From contig NZ_CP122539.1 of assembly GCF_029853675.1 (NCBI RefSeq), positions 2,499,001 to 2,563,000 of the forward strand: a stretch of 64,000 nt of DNA, in the 5' to 3' direction. Position 1 is the stretch's first letter. The number at the start of each line of letters is the position of its first letter. Below the pieces are notes generated by a model. The model was given only the letters and a program-made list of their open reading frames with translations, did no database searches and had not been told where the DNA came from. Shown piece after piece: positions 45,253 to 55,743 of the stretch. This DNA comes from Tenacibaculum tangerinum (GTDB lineage: Bacteria; Bacteroidota; Bacteroidia; Flavobacteriales; Flavobacteriaceae). A program made the position numbers and the translations under genes.

Positions 45253-47355
45253 TTACCAAATTCTAACGCGGTCTTCTGGTTTTAGGTACATTTCATCACC
45301 TTCTTTAACCTCAAAAGCTTCATAAAAAGCGTCTACATTTTTAAGTGGCATATAAGCTCTGTACATTCCAGGAGCGTGTGTATCTGTCATAATACGGTTT
45401 TTTAATGCTTCATCGCGCATTTTTGTTCTCCATATAGTTCCCCAAGAAAGGAAGAAACGTTGTTCTGGTGTATATCCGTCAATTTTTTCAGGACGACCAT
45501 TTTTTTCTAAGAAAATTTGCAATCCTTCATAAGCAGCTTGCACACCTCCTAAATCACCAATGTTTTCTCCTAGCGTATATTCTCCATTTAAGTGCATACT
45601 ATCGATAGCAACAATATCACTGTATTGTTTTATTAATTTAGCACCTGCTTCTTTAAATTTTTCTGAATCTTCTTCAGTCCACCAGTTTTTTAAGTTTCCA
45701 TCACCGTCGAAACGAGATCCAGAATCGTCAAAACTGTGTGAAATTTCATGCCCTATAACGGCACCAATTCCTCCATAATTTACAGCTTCATCGGCTTTGT
45801 AATTATAAAAAGGAGGTTGTAAAATAGCTGCTGGGAATACGATTTCGTTGTTTACAGGATTAAAGTAAGCGTTTACTGTTTGAGGAGACATTCCCCACTC
45901 AGTTCTATCTACCTCTTTACCTAATTTAGCTATGTTTTTTTCAAAGTTCCATTTACTAACATTTACAGCATTGTCAAAATACGTACCACCCTCATCTAAT
46001 CCTTTTACAAGTAAAGTTGAGTAGTCTTTCCATTTATCAGGATACGCAATTTTAACCGTAAGTTTATGTAATTTTTCCAACGCTTTTTCTTTAGTTTCAG
46101 GACTCATCCAAGGTAATTGTGCAATACGTTTTTCAAAACCTAACATAACGTTATCAATCATCTCCTTAGCTTTTTGTTTTGCTTCTGGCGGAAATTTTTC
46201 ATCTACATATAACTTACCTAAAGCTTCACCAATAGCTCCATTTAAGTTTGCCAAAGCGCGCTCGTCTCTTGGGCGTTGTTGTTTAGCTCCGCGCATTTCT
46301 TTACTATAAAACTCCCAATTAGCTTTTTCTAAATCGGTTGATAATAAACCTAATGAGTTGTTAATAGCATTCCAACGTAATGACAATTTAACCGTTTCAA
46401 TAGGGCTATTTTTAAGGATGTCATTCATTGCTTTGAAATACCCTGGGTCTGTAACAATAATCTTATCAAGACCTTTGGCATCATCTAGTCCTTCAAGATC
46501 AACACCAATTCCTTTTAAATGAGCTTCCCAATCAATTATAGGAGCTAGTTCAGTTAATTCAGCAAGAGTCATTGGGTTGTAAATTTTACGAGTATCTCTA
46601 CGCTCTTCTTTGGTCATTCTAGGCTCAGCTAAACTCTTTTCAAAAGCAACAATAGTGGCTGCATTTTCTTTGGCGGTTGCTTCATCATCACCAAACTCTT
46701 GTAACATTTTAGCTACAAACACCTCGTATTTTTCAAGTTTGTCTTTCACTTTTTCATCGACGTAGTAATCTCTTGATAAACCAAGTCCGCCAGCTCCCAT
46801 ATAACCAGTATTCATACTACTATTTTTAAGGTCGTTGTAGACGCCAAAACCATAAAAACCAGCACCACCATAAGGAGCCATGTTGGTAATAAATGTTTGT
46901 ACGTCGTTTAAATCTTTAATTTCTTCTATTTTTTGAAGAAAAGGTTGAACAGGTGCATTACCCGTTTTGTTTCTAGCTACAGTATCCATAATGGTTTCGT
47001 AGTAGTTTACCGCTTTTTCTTGGTCAGAATCTATTTCGTTTCCTTCGGCATCTTTTATTTTTGGGAAGTTTCCTTCTTCGATAGCTTTGTTTAAAATAGT
47101 CAACACGTCTTTTGTGGTCGTTTTTCTCAATTCATTAAATCCTCCCCAAGACGTTTCATCGGCAGGAATTTCAGTATTATCAACCCAAGAACCGTTAACA
47201 TACCTAAAGAAGTCATCGGTAGGTTTTACTGAAGTATCCATGTTTTCTAAAACAATTGCCTGTACTTTTTCTTCAGGCTTTTTATCTGTTTTACATGCGA
47301 TAACCCCCAAAGAGGCAACTGCAGTAGTAAACAACATTTTGTGAATGGTTTTCAT
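45253..47355 (-). CDS. M13 family (neprilysin-like) metallopeptidase, lipoprotein
   Basis: 700 aa from ATG 47355, which gives a lipoprotein signal (MKTIHKMLFTTAVASLGVIAC); an ATG 12 codons earlier does not. Zinc site HEISH in GAVIGHEISHSFDDSGSRF and the downstream ENIGDLGG, plus the substrate-binding NAYFNPVNNEIVFPA. It cleaves small peptides in the envelope. Confidence 0.93.
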   Translation of the reverse strand: MKTIHKMLFTTAVASLGVIACKTDKKPEEKVQAIVLENMDTSVKPTDDFFRYVNGSWVDNTEIPADETSWGGFNELRKTTTKDVLTILNKAIEEGNFPKIKDAEGNEIDSDQEKAVNYYETIMDTVARNKTGNAPVQPFLQKIEEIKDLNDVQTFITNMAPYGGAGFYGFGVYNDLKNSSMNTGYMGAGGLGLSRDYYVDEKVKDKLEKYEVFVAKMLQEFGDDEATAKENAATIVAFEKSLAEPRMTKEERRDTRKIYNPMTLAELTELAPIIDWEAHLKGIGVDLEGLDDAKGLDKIIVTDPGYFKAMNDILKNSPIETVKLSLRWNAINNSLGLLSTDLEKANWEFYSKEMRGAKQQRPRDERALANLNGAIGEALGKLYVDEKFPPEAKQKAKEMIDNVMLGFEKRIAQLPWMSPETKEKALEKLHKLTVKIAYPDKWKDYSTLLVKGLDEGGTYFDNAVNVSKWNFEKNIAKLGKEVDRTEWGMSPQTVNAYFNPVNNEIVFPAAILQPPFYNYKADEAVNYGGIGAVIGHEISHSFDDSGSRFDGDGNLKNWWTEEDSEKFKEAGAKLIKQYSDIVAIDSMHLNGEYTLGENIGDLGGVQAAYEGLQIFLEKNGRPEKIDGYTPEQRFFLSWGTIWRTKMRDEALKNRIMTDTHAPGMYRAYMPLKNVDAFYEAFEVKEGDEMYLKPEDRVRIW

Positions 47356-47391
47356 TTTATTATTTTTTAAATGAATGTTAGTTTTTAACAC

Positions 47392-47421
47392 ACTACCTCG
47401 AGGGTTTTACCTCGAGGTAGT
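47392..47421 (-). terminator. terminator of the S9 peptidase gene
   Basis: ACTACCTCGAGG / CCTCGAGGTAGT with a 6-base loop, then GTTAAAAAC on the minus strand. Confidence 0.75.
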
Positions 47422-47468
47422 TTATATTACTTTAATAAGAGCCTGTTTTTACAGAAATGTTACAGTTT

Positions 47469-49628
47469 TTAACTCTTAATTTTAGATTTTGTTGAGTTTG
47501 GTAATGCTTCAAATCCCATATTAAATAGGGTGAATCCAAAAATATCAGCGTACTGCTCAATAGTTTTTGCTACAGGAGTTCCTGCTCCGTGACCAGCATT
47601 GGTTTCGATTCTAATTAATACAGGATTGTTTCCTTGTTGCTTTTCCTGTAATTCGGCAGCAAATTTAAAACTGTGTGCAGGCACTACACGGTCGTCATGA
47701 TCTCCTGTGGTAACCATAGTTGCAGGGTATTGCACTCCTTCTTTTACGTTGTGAACAGGAGAATACCCTTTAAGATATTCAAACATTTCTTTACTTTGCT
47801 CAGAAGTTCCGTAGTCATAAGCCCAACCAGCTCCAGCTGTAAATGTGTGGTAACGTAACATATCTAATACGCCAACAGCAGGCAACGCTACTTTCATTAA
47901 GTCAGGACGCTGCGTCATGGTTGCACCAACTAATAAACCACCATTTGATCCTCCTCTAATGGCTAAATAATCAGATGACGTATAATTCTCTTTAATTAGA
48001 TATTCAGCAGCAGCAATAAAGTCGTCGAATACATTTTGTTTCTTTAACTGTGTTCCTGCATCGTGCCATTTTTTACCATATTCACCACCCCCACGTAAGT
48101 TAGGTACTGCATACACGCCTCCTTGTTCCATCCAAACAGCATTAGCAATGCTAAAACTAGGCGTTAAGCTGATGTTGAACCCACCATAACCATATAAAAT
48201 AGTTGGATTTTTACCGTTTAATTCTAATCCTTTTTTATAGGTAATAATCATAGGAACTTTGGTTCCGTCTTTTGAAGTATAAAATACTTGCTTGCTTTCA
48301 TAAGCCTCTGAATTGAAAGAAATAGCTGGTTTCCAGTATAATTCATAGGTTCCATCTTTCGGATTAAATTTATATGAAGAACCAGGCGTGTTGTAGTTTG
48401 TAAAAGAAAAGTACAACTCTTTTGCCTCGGTTTTTCCTCCAAAACCACCAGCAGAGCCTACTCCTGGTAATTTTACTTCACGGATTAATTTTCCGTCAAA
48501 ATCGTATTGTAATATTTTTGAAACGGCATCAACCATATATTCTGCAAAGAAATACCCTGCGCCTGTTGATGGAGATAATACATTTTCTGTTTCAGGAATA
48601 AAATCTACCCAGTTTTCTGGAGTTGGATTCGCCGCATCTACAGTAACTATTTTTTTGTTCGGTGCATTTAAGTTCGTTACTAAATACAGTTTACTTCCTC
48701 TATTATCAATTACATAGGTATCGCTATCAAAGTTATCAATAACAGGGGTTAATTTACTGTTTGGGTTGGTTATATCTTTAATAAACAATTTGTTTCCTGA
48801 AGTTGAGGTGGAAGCAGATACTATTAAATAGTTGTTATCCTCTGTTAAATATCCACGAACATAACGATGTTTTTCTTCTGGCGTAGCTCCAAAAATAACG
48901 TTGTCAGCACTTTGAGGAGTTCCTAATTTATGAAAGTATAATTTGTGTTGGTCTGTTTTCGCCGACAATTCACTTCCTTTAGGCTTATCGTAACTAGAGT
49001 AGTAAAAACCTTCGTTTCCTTTCCAAGAAATTCCAGAAAACTTTACGTCTACTAGCGTATCTCCTTTAATTTCTTTCGTTTCAGCATCCATTACAATCAC
49101 CTTTCTCCAATCGCTTCCTCCTTCAGAAATAGCATAGGCTACAGTTTTTCCATCTTTAGTAAAATTTACAGAACCTAATGAGGTCGTTCCATCTTCGGCA
49201 AAGGTATTAGGATCTAAAAAAACTTCTTCGTTACCTTCTTTATCTTTTCTGTATAAAACATACTGGTTTTGTAATCCGTTATTTTTATAAAAATAAGTAT
49301 AATCACCTTCTTTAAATGGCGTTCCTATTTTTTCGTAGTTCCATAATTCTGATAAACGATTTTTTAATTGTTCACGGTAAGGAATTTTGTCTAAGTAATC
49401 GAAGGTAACTTCATTCTCTGCTTTTACCCACGCTTCGGTTTCGGTACTTCTATCATCTTCTAACCAACGATAATTGTCGGTTACTTTGGTGCCAAAATAA
49501 TCATCTACAACAGGCTTTTTGGTTGTTTCTGGGTAATTCACACTAATATTTTTTTTAGGTTGTTGTTCTTCTTTACAAGAAACGAAGATCGTTCCTGCAC
49601 AAATAATAGGAAGAAGTATTTTTCTCAT
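47469..49628 (-). CDS. Prolyl oligopeptidase (S9A) lipoprotein
   Basis: 719 aa from ATG 49628 ([18 protein letters not shown]), a lipoprotein signal. N-terminal beta-propeller, then the catalytic domain with Ser in [15 protein letters not shown], Asp in [12 protein letters not shown] and His in NAGHGAGTP. It cleaves short proline-containing peptides, probably in the periplasm, and pairs with the M13 peptidase downstream in peptide breakdown. Confidence 0.93.
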   Translation of the reverse strand: MRKILLPIICAGTIFVSCKEEQQPKKNISVNYPETTKKPVVDDYFGTKVTDNYRWLEDDRSTETEAWVKAENEVTFDYLDKIPYREQLKNRLSELWNYEKIGTPFKEGDYTYFYKNNGLQNQYVLYRKDKEGNEEVFLDPNTFAEDGTTSLGSVNFTKDGKTVAYAISEGGSDWRKVIVMDAETKEIKGDTLVDVKFSGISWKGNEGFYYSSYDKPKGSELSAKTDQHKLYFHKLGTPQSADNVIFGATPEEKHRYVRGYLTEDNNYLIVSASTSTSGNKLFIKDITNPNSKLTPVIDNFDSDTYVIDNRGSKLYLVTNLNAPNKKIVTVDAANPTPENWVDFIPETENVLSPSTGAGYFFAEYMVDAVSKILQYDFDGKLIREVKLPGVGSAGGFGGKTEAKELYFSFTNYNTPGSSYKFNPKDGTYELYWKPAISFNSEAYESKQVFYTSKDGTKVPMIITYKKGLELNGKNPTILYGYGGFNISLTPSFSIANAVWMEQGGVYAVPNLRGGGEYGKKWHDAGTQLKKQNVFDDFIAAAEYLIKENYTSSDYLAIRGGSNGGLLVGATMTQRPDLMKVALPAVGVLDMLRYHTFTAGAGWAYDYGTSEQSKEMFEYLKGYSPVHNVKEGVQYPATMVTTGDHDDRVVPAHSFKFAAELQEKQQGNNPVLIRIETNAGHGAGTPVAKTIEQYADIFGFTLFNMGFEALPNSTKSKIKS

Positions 49629-49768
49629 GATTAAAAAATTGGTTAATTTTATCAAAGTTAGAAGAAAAACACCGATGATTAATTATTTTAAGACGATTTT
49701 AACAAAAACACGTTTGTAAAGCCATTGAAATAAAACGACTACATTTATACAATTAAATATATGTAAAC

Positions 49769-50128
49769 ATGACAGAGAATCTAAATAAAGAAGCTTTTTT
49801 AAAAAAAGTGTTCAATTATGAAGAACATAAAGAATGGAAGTTTGAAGGAGAGCTACCGGCTGTAATTGATTTTTATGCCGATTGGTGTGGCCCCTGTAAA
49901 ATGCTTGCTCCTATTTTAGAAGAATTGAGTAATGAATATGAAGGAAAAGTAACGATTTATAAAATAGATACTGAAGCAGAGCAAGAATTAGCTGCAGCCT
50001 TCGGCATTAGAAGTATTCCATCTATGTTATTTTGCCCAGTTAACGAAGAACCTCAAATGGCTCATGGGGCATTGCCAAAAAAACAAATTGAACAAATTAT
50101 TGAAGATGTTTTAAAGGTAAAAAAATAG
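49769..50128 (+). CDS. Thioredoxin
   Basis: 119 aa with FYADWCGPCKMLAPIL (active site WCGPC) and the cis-Pro segment IRSIPSMLF. No signal peptide, so cytoplasmic. It could reduce ribonucleotide reductase, whose genes follow, but a separate terminator at 50155-50183 splits the units. Confidence 0.92.
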   Translation: MTENLNKEAFLKKVFNYEEHKEWKFEGELPAVIDFYADWCGPCKMLAPILEELSNEYEGKVTIYKIDTEAEQELAAAFGIRSIPSMLFCPVNEEPQMAHGALPKKQIEQIIEDVLKVKK

Positions 50129-50154
50129 TGTCTAAACCCAATAAATTGACTGTT

Positions 50155-50183
50155 AAAAAGTGACATAAAAAGTGTCACTTTTT
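50155..50183 (+). terminator. terminator of the thioredoxin gene
   Basis: AAAAAGTGACA / TGTCACTTTTT stem with T-run. The rest of the 304-bp gap to nrdB is AT-rich and holds no gene. Confidence 0.85.
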
Positions 50184-50374
50184 TTATAAAAAGACACGAA
50201 ACAAGAAACTCAGTGAATATCACTTGTCAAGCTATTTTCAGTTTTTTAAACTATTGATTTTAAATTTTTTACAAAAAGCCAAAATTTTTATAATCTCGAC
50301 ATAAAAAAGCAATTTGTTAAAAACTTCAAGGGATTTGTGAATAAGTATAGCTTTTAAAATTTAGCATTTTTTCC

Positions 50375-50382
50375 AATCTTTG
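50375..50382 (+). promoter_or_regulatory. possible -7 box for nrdB
   Basis: AATCTTTG resembles TAnnTTTG except for the first base, 50 bases before the nrdB start. Confidence 0.3.
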
Positions 50383-50432
50383 TTTCACCCTCACGCAGGT
50401 ACAAAAAGAACATTAAAAAGAGCTCAAAAAGC

Positions 50433-51404
50433 ATGGCATCGATTGAACCAATTTTACAAGAAAACAAAGACAGATTTGTAATTTTTCCAATTCAACATAA
50501 CGATTTATGGGAGTGGTATAAAAAACAGCAAGCTTGTTTTTGGACTGCAGAAGAAATTGATTTACATTCAGACTTAACAGACTGGAATTCTAAGCTAACA
50601 GATGATGAGCGTTATTTTATAAAACACATTTTAGCCTTTTTTGCGGCATCTGATGGAATTGTAAACGAAAATTTAGCAGAAAATTTTGTAAACGAAGTTC
50701 AGTATTCAGAAGCAAAATTCTTCTATGGATTTCAAATCATGATGGAAAATATCCATTCTGAAACGTATTCATTACTAATTGATACTTACATTAAAAATGA
50801 AGAAGAAAAAGACAAATTGTTTAGAGCCATTGAAGTTTTTCCTGCCATTAAAAAGAAGGCAGATTGGGCATTAAAATGGATTGAATCAGATTCGTTTGCC
50901 GAACGACTAATTGCTTTTGCTGCTGTAGAAGGAATTTTCTTCTCAGGGTCTTTCTGTTCTATTTTTTGGCTAAAAAAGAGAGGATTGCTACCAGGATTAA
51001 CTTTTTCAAATGAGTTGATTTCTCGTGATGAAGGAATGCATTGTGATTTTGCAGTACACCTGCACAATAATCATTTAGTAAATAAAGTGCCTAAAGAAAG
51101 AATTAGAGAAATAATTATTTCAGCTTTAGATATTGAAAGAGAGTTTATTACAGAGTCATTACCTGTGAGTTTAATAGGTATGAATGCTACGTTAATGACA
51201 CAATATTTAGAGTATGTTACCGACAGATTACTTTTAGAGTTTGAATGTGAAAAAGAATACGGGTCTACCAACCCATTTGATTTCATGGAAATGATCTCGT
51301 TAGAAGGAAAAACGAATTTCTTCGAAAAGAGAGTATCAGAATATCAAAAGGCTGGAGTAAAATCTGGAGGTACAGGAAGCATCAGCTTTGATGCAGATTT
51401 CTAG
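50433..51404 (+). CDS. nrdB: Ribonucleotide reductase class Ia, small subunit
   Basis: 323 aa, eukaryote-like R2. Diiron ligands in [31 protein letters not shown] and [21 protein letters not shown]. It forms the tyrosyl radical that drives NrdA. nrdA follows after about 190 bases. Confidence 0.95.
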   Translation: MASIEPILQENKDRFVIFPIQHNDLWEWYKKQQACFWTAEEIDLHSDLTDWNSKLTDDERYFIKHILAFFAASDGIVNENLAENFVNEVQYSEAKFFYGFQIMMENIHSETYSLLIDTYIKNEEEKDKLFRAIEVFPAIKKKADWALKWIESDSFAERLIAFAAVEGIFFSGSFCSIFWLKKRGLLPGLTFSNELISRDEGMHCDFAVHLHNNHLVNKVPKERIREIIISALDIEREFITESLPVSLIGMNATLMTQYLEYVTDRLLLEFECEKEYGSTNPFDFMEMISLEGKTNFFEKRVSEYQKAGVKSGGTGSISFDADF

Positions 51405-51594
51405 GACCTAATAAACTGCTATTCCCCTACATGCAGTAATTACTTTAAAACACCAAACAGTAAGTAAGAGTAGTGTTTTATTGTTATAATCTGTTTCAAA
51501 AAAAGAAACAACAAAATAAACAGTAACATTTTCATGTTGTCTAAGAAACAACTATGTTTCTACGACACCATTAACCAAAAAAATAAGATCAAAT

Positions 51595-53979
51595 ATGTAT
51601 GTAGTAAAAAGAGACGGCAGAAAAGAGCCTGTGATGTTCGATAAAATCACAGCAAGGGTTAGAAAAATGTGTTATGGATTAAACAGCATTGTTGATCCAG
51701 TAAAAGTAGCTATGCGTGTTATTGAGGGATTGTACGATGGAGTAACTACGTCTGAATTAGATAATTTAGCCGCTGAGATTGCTGCAACCATGACAACAGC
51801 ACACCCAGATTATGCGAAATTAGCCGCTCGAATTGCCGTATCAAACTTACATAAAAACACCAAAAAGTCGTTTTCGGAAACGATGACCGATTTATACGAG
51901 TACATCAACCCAAGAACCGAAAAAAAATCACCATTATTAGCAGATGATGTCTACAAGATTATTATGGATAATGCTGATAAGCTAGATTCAACCATTATCT
52001 ATAGCCGTGATTTTAACTACGATTATTTTGGCTTTAAAACCTTAGAGCGCTCTTATTTATTAAAATTGAACGGAAATATTGTTGAGCGTCCGCAACAAAT
52101 GTTAATGCGTGTTGCTATAGGAATTCATAAAGAAGATATCGACGAAGCCATTGCCACTTACGAGTTAATGAGTAAGAAATATTTTACTCATGCTACACCT
52201 ACCTTGTTTAACTCAGGTACACCAAAACCACAAATGTCATCTTGTTTCTTATTACAAATGCAAGACGATAGTATTGATGGAATATACGATACCTTAAAGC
52301 AAACAGCAAAAATTTCACAATCGGCAGGAGGAATAGGGTTGTCTATTCATAACATCCGTGCTACAGGGAGTTATATTGCAGGAACGAACGGAACCTCTAA
52401 CGGAATCGTACCGATGTTACGTGTGTTTAACGATACAGCACGTTACGTAGATCAAGGAGGAGGAAAACGTAAAGGCTCTTTTGCCATGTATTTAGAGCCT
52501 TGGCATGCCGATATTTACGACTTTTTAGATTTAAAGAAAAACCATGGTAAAGAAGAAATGCGTGCGCGTGATTTATTCTATGCTATGTGGATTTCTGACT
52601 TGTTTATGAAGCGCGTGCAAGAAGATGGAGATTGGACGTTGATGTGCCCGCACGAATGTCCTCACTTATACGACACCTATGGTGAAGAGTTTGAACGTTT
52701 GTATACAAGCTACGAGGCAGCGGGTAAAGGAAGAAAAACCATCAAAGCACGTGATTTATGGGAGAAAATCTTAGAATCGCAAATAGAAACAGGTACGCCA
52801 TACATGTTGTATAAAGATGCAGCCAACCGCAAGTCAAATCAAAAGAACTTAGGTACGATTCGCTCTTCAAACTTATGTACAGAAATCATGGAATATACTG
52901 CTGAAGATGAAGTAGCCGTATGTAACTTAGCATCGATTGCAATACCCATGTTTGTAGCAGAAGACGAAAACGGAAATAAGTTTTTTGACCATAAAAAACT
53001 ATTCAAAGTAACTAAAAAGGTAGTACGAAATTTAGATACAGTAATCGATCGTAACTATTACCCAATAAAAGAAGCAGAAAATTCAAACTTCCGTCATCGA
53101 CCAGTAGGTTTAGGAATTCAAGGTCTAGCAGATGCTTTTATTATGTTGCGTTTACCATTTACTTCAGATGAAGCGAAGAAACTAAACCAAGAAATTTTTG
53201 AAACCCTATATTTTGCTGCGGTAACCTCATCAATGGAAGTTGCTAAAGCAAAAGGAGCCTACTCAACTTTTGAAGGGTCTCCAATGTCACAAGGAGAATT
53301 CCAACACAATATGTGGGGAATAAAAGATGAAGAATTAAGCGGACGATGGGACTGGGAAAAACTTCGTAAGAATGTTAAAAAACACGGTGTTCGAAACTCA
53401 TTATTAGTAGCACCGATGCCTACAGCATCTACCTCTCAAATTTTAGGAAACAACGAAGCATTTGAACCTTATACCTCAAACATTTATACACGTAGAGTAT
53501 TATCAGGAGAATTTATTGTTGTGAATAAACACCTACTAGAAGATTTGGTAGAATTAGGCTTGTGGGACAATAATATGAAAGAAGATATTATGCGTGCAAA
53601 CGGATCTATTCAACATATTGAAGCCATTCCACAAGAGTTAAAAGATCTATACAAAACGGTATGGGAGATGAGTATGAAAGATATTATCGATATGGCACGC
53701 CATAGAGGTTACTTTATCGACCAATCTCAATCGCTAAACTTATTTATGAAAGATCCTGACTATGCGAAGTTAACCTCTATGCACTTCTATGCATGGAAAT
53801 CTGGATTAAAAACAGGAATGTACTACTTACGAACAAAATCTGCCGTAAATGCCAAGCAATTTACACTAAACGTAGAAAAGAAAGAAGAAGACAAACCAAT
53901 GAGCCCAGAAGAATTTAAGGCAATGGTTGACGCTTCTAAAAATGCAGGTCCAGACGATTGTTTAATGTGTGGATCTTAA
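51595..53979 (+). CDS. nrdA: Ribonucleotide reductase class Ia, large subunit
   Basis: 794 aa. N-terminal ATP-cone ([20 protein letters not shown]) for allosteric control; active-site Cys in [15 protein letters not shown] and NLCTEIMEY; loop [21 protein letters not shown]-terminal redox pair CLMCGS. It reduces ribonucleoside diphosphates. Complete. Confidence 0.96.
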   Translation: MYVVKRDGRKEPVMFDKITARVRKMCYGLNSIVDPVKVAMRVIEGLYDGVTTSELDNLAAEIAATMTTAHPDYAKLAARIAVSNLHKNTKKSFSETMTDLYEYINPRTEKKSPLLADDVYKIIMDNADKLDSTIIYSRDFNYDYFGFKTLERSYLLKLNGNIVERPQQMLMRVAIGIHKEDIDEAIATYELMSKKYFTHATPTLFNSGTPKPQMSSCFLLQMQDDSIDGIYDTLKQTAKISQSAGGIGLSIHNIRATGSYIAGTNGTSNGIVPMLRVFNDTARYVDQGGGKRKGSFAMYLEPWHADIYDFLDLKKNHGKEEMRARDLFYAMWISDLFMKRVQEDGDWTLMCPHECPHLYDTYGEEFERLYTSYEAAGKGRKTIKARDLWEKILESQIETGTPYMLYKDAANRKSNQKNLGTIRSSNLCTEIMEYTAEDEVAVCNLASIAIPMFVAEDENGNKFFDHKKLFKVTKKVVRNLDTVIDRNYYPIKEAENSNFRHRPVGLGIQGLADAFIMLRLPFTSDEAKKLNQEIFETLYFAAVTSSMEVAKAKGAYSTFEGSPMSQGEFQHNMWGIKDEELSGRWDWEKLRKNVKKHGVRNSLLVAPMPTASTSQILGNNEAFEPYTSNIYTRRVLSGEFIVVNKHLLEDLVELGLWDNNMKEDIMRANGSIQHIEAIPQELKDLYKTVWEMSMKDIIDMARHRGYFIDQSQSLNLFMKDPDYAKLTSMHFYAWKSGLKTGMYYLRTKSAVNAKQFTLNVEKKEEDKPMSPEEFKAMVDASKNAGPDDCLMCGS

Positions 53980-54046
53980 AAATTAGTTTTAATTATTTAT
54001 TATCTAAATGATTGCTGAGCATAGTCGAAGCAAAATTAAAAGTGAT

Positions 54047-54074
54047 AAAGAGAAGTCGAAAGGCTTCTCTTTTT
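54047..54074 (+). terminator. terminator of nrdA
   Basis: AAAGAGAAG / CTTCTCTTTTT, preceded by GAGCATAGTCGAAGC, a short string repeated in many flavobacterial genomes. Confidence 0.75.
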
Positions 54075-54102
54075 AGTATTTTCGACAAAATTTTATTAAC
54101 GG

Positions 54103-55443
54103 ATGATGAACTGGGAACAACTCCTTTCTTTAAAACGTTTTGGCGATACCCAAAAACGTTTACGTGCAGAACAAGACGAAACTCGCTTAGGTTTCGAGGT
54201 AGATTTTGATAGAATTATATTTTCGTCTGCTTTTCGTAGCCTACAAGACAAAACACAGGTAATTCCACTCTCAAAAACCGATTTCGTGCATACGCGTTTA
54301 ACACACAGTTTAGAAGTATCTGTGGTAGGACGTACCTTGGGGCGTAGAGTAGGTAAAGAGCTGTTAGAGCGTCATCCAAACTTAAAGGAATTAGGATATA
54401 CGTTTAACGATTTTGGAGCCATAGTAGCGGCTGCATCAGTAATGCACGATATTGGGAACCCACCGTTCGGCCACTCAGGAGAAAAAGCTATTGGAGAATA
54501 CTTTAAAACAGGAAAAGGACACCAGTATAAAAATCAATTAACCGACTTAGAATACCAAGACTTAATAGATTTTGAAGGAAATGCAAATGGATTTAAAGTT
54601 CTTACAGAAAATAGAGAAGGAATTCAAGGAGGATTGCGTTTGTCGTATGCTACACTAGGAGCTTTTTTAAAGTACCCTAAAGAAAGTCTTCCAAAGAAAC
54701 CAACCAACCACATAGTAGATAAGAAATACGGCTTTTTTCAGTCAGAAAAAGAAGCCTTTTTAGATGTAGTACAAGATTTAGGCTTATTAAAAAAGCAGGC
54801 TGAAGGAGTTTCTTACTACCGACATCCGTTAGCTTATTTGGTAGAAGCAGCAGACGATATTTGCTATACCATTATCGACTTTGAAGATGGTATTAATTTA
54901 GGACTAATAGAGGAAGATTATGCCTTGGAGTACATGATTAAACTGGTAAAAGATGTAATTGATAGTAAAAAATACCATTCATTACAACACACCAAAGATC
55001 GTGTAAGCTATTTACGAGCGTTGGCTATAGGAGTACTAATTAACGAAGCAGTAGCTATTTTTTTAGAAAATGAAGACGCTATTTTAGAAGGAAAATTCGA
55101 TAAAGGATTGTTAGATAAGTGCAAGTATGAAGCACAAATTAACGATATTATAAAAATAAGTGTCGATAAAATTTATAGAAGTAAAGAAGTGGTTGAAAAA
55201 GAAGTTGCAGGTTATAAAATTATTGCAGATTTGTTAGATGTTTTTGTAAGCGCTTTGAACACTAAGTTTGAAGGGAGTCAATCTAATTACGACAAATTAG
55301 TATTAAACTTATTACCAGAAGAATATCAGCAAGAACAAGAAAAGTTGTATGACAGAATCATGCAGGTGTCGAGTTACATTGCAGGATTATCAGATGGGTA
55401 TGCTATCCGTTTACACAGAAAACTCATGGGAAATATCACTTAG
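54103..55443 (+). CDS. dgt: dGTP triphosphohydrolase (HD domain)
   Basis: 446 aa. HD-superfamily residues: DFVHTRLTHSLEVS, then the metal site MHDIGNPPFGHSGE and AADDICYTIIDFED. It removes triphosphate from dGTP and so balances dNTP pools, fitting its position after ribonucleotide reductase. Two adjacent ATGs (54103 and 54106) are possible starts. Confidence 0.93.
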   Translation: MMNWEQLLSLKRFGDTQKRLRAEQDETRLGFEVDFDRIIFSSAFRSLQDKTQVIPLSKTDFVHTRLTHSLEVSVVGRTLGRRVGKELLERHPNLKELGYTFNDFGAIVAAASVMHDIGNPPFGHSGEKAIGEYFKTGKGHQYKNQLTDLEYQDLIDFEGNANGFKVLTENREGIQGGLRLSYATLGAFLKYPKESLPKKPTNHIVDKKYGFFQSEKEAFLDVVQDLGLLKKQAEGVSYYRHPLAYLVEAADDICYTIIDFEDGINLGLIEEDYALEYMIKLVKDVIDSKKYHSLQHTKDRVSYLRALAIGVLINEAVAIFLENEDAILEGKFDKGLLDKCKYEAQINDIIKISVDKIYRSKEVVEKEVAGYKIIADLLDVFVSALNTKFEGSQSNYDKLVLNLLPEEYQQEQEKLYDRIMQVSSYIAGLSDGYAIRLHRKLMGNIT

Positions 55444-55743
55444 AAAATGTTAAAAAAACACACAACTTCCTAAAAAACAAGTCGTTTATTGTACCTTTAG
55501 ATAAGGTAGTTAGGGTAAATCGTAAATTACCTGTTATAATATGTATCAATTACTTTTTAACATGAATAAAAAAATATTTTTTTTAGCGTTTTAATTATAG
55601 CTATTTGTGGTATTGTTCTCAAAGCTTATATAACTAACGGAACAAAAACCGATAGGTTACGAGAGCAGCACGCAAAATTTTTAAGAGAACACCCTTTTCA
55701 AAAAACAAGAAAACTTCCTAAAAAAGAAAGAAAAGCACAAGGG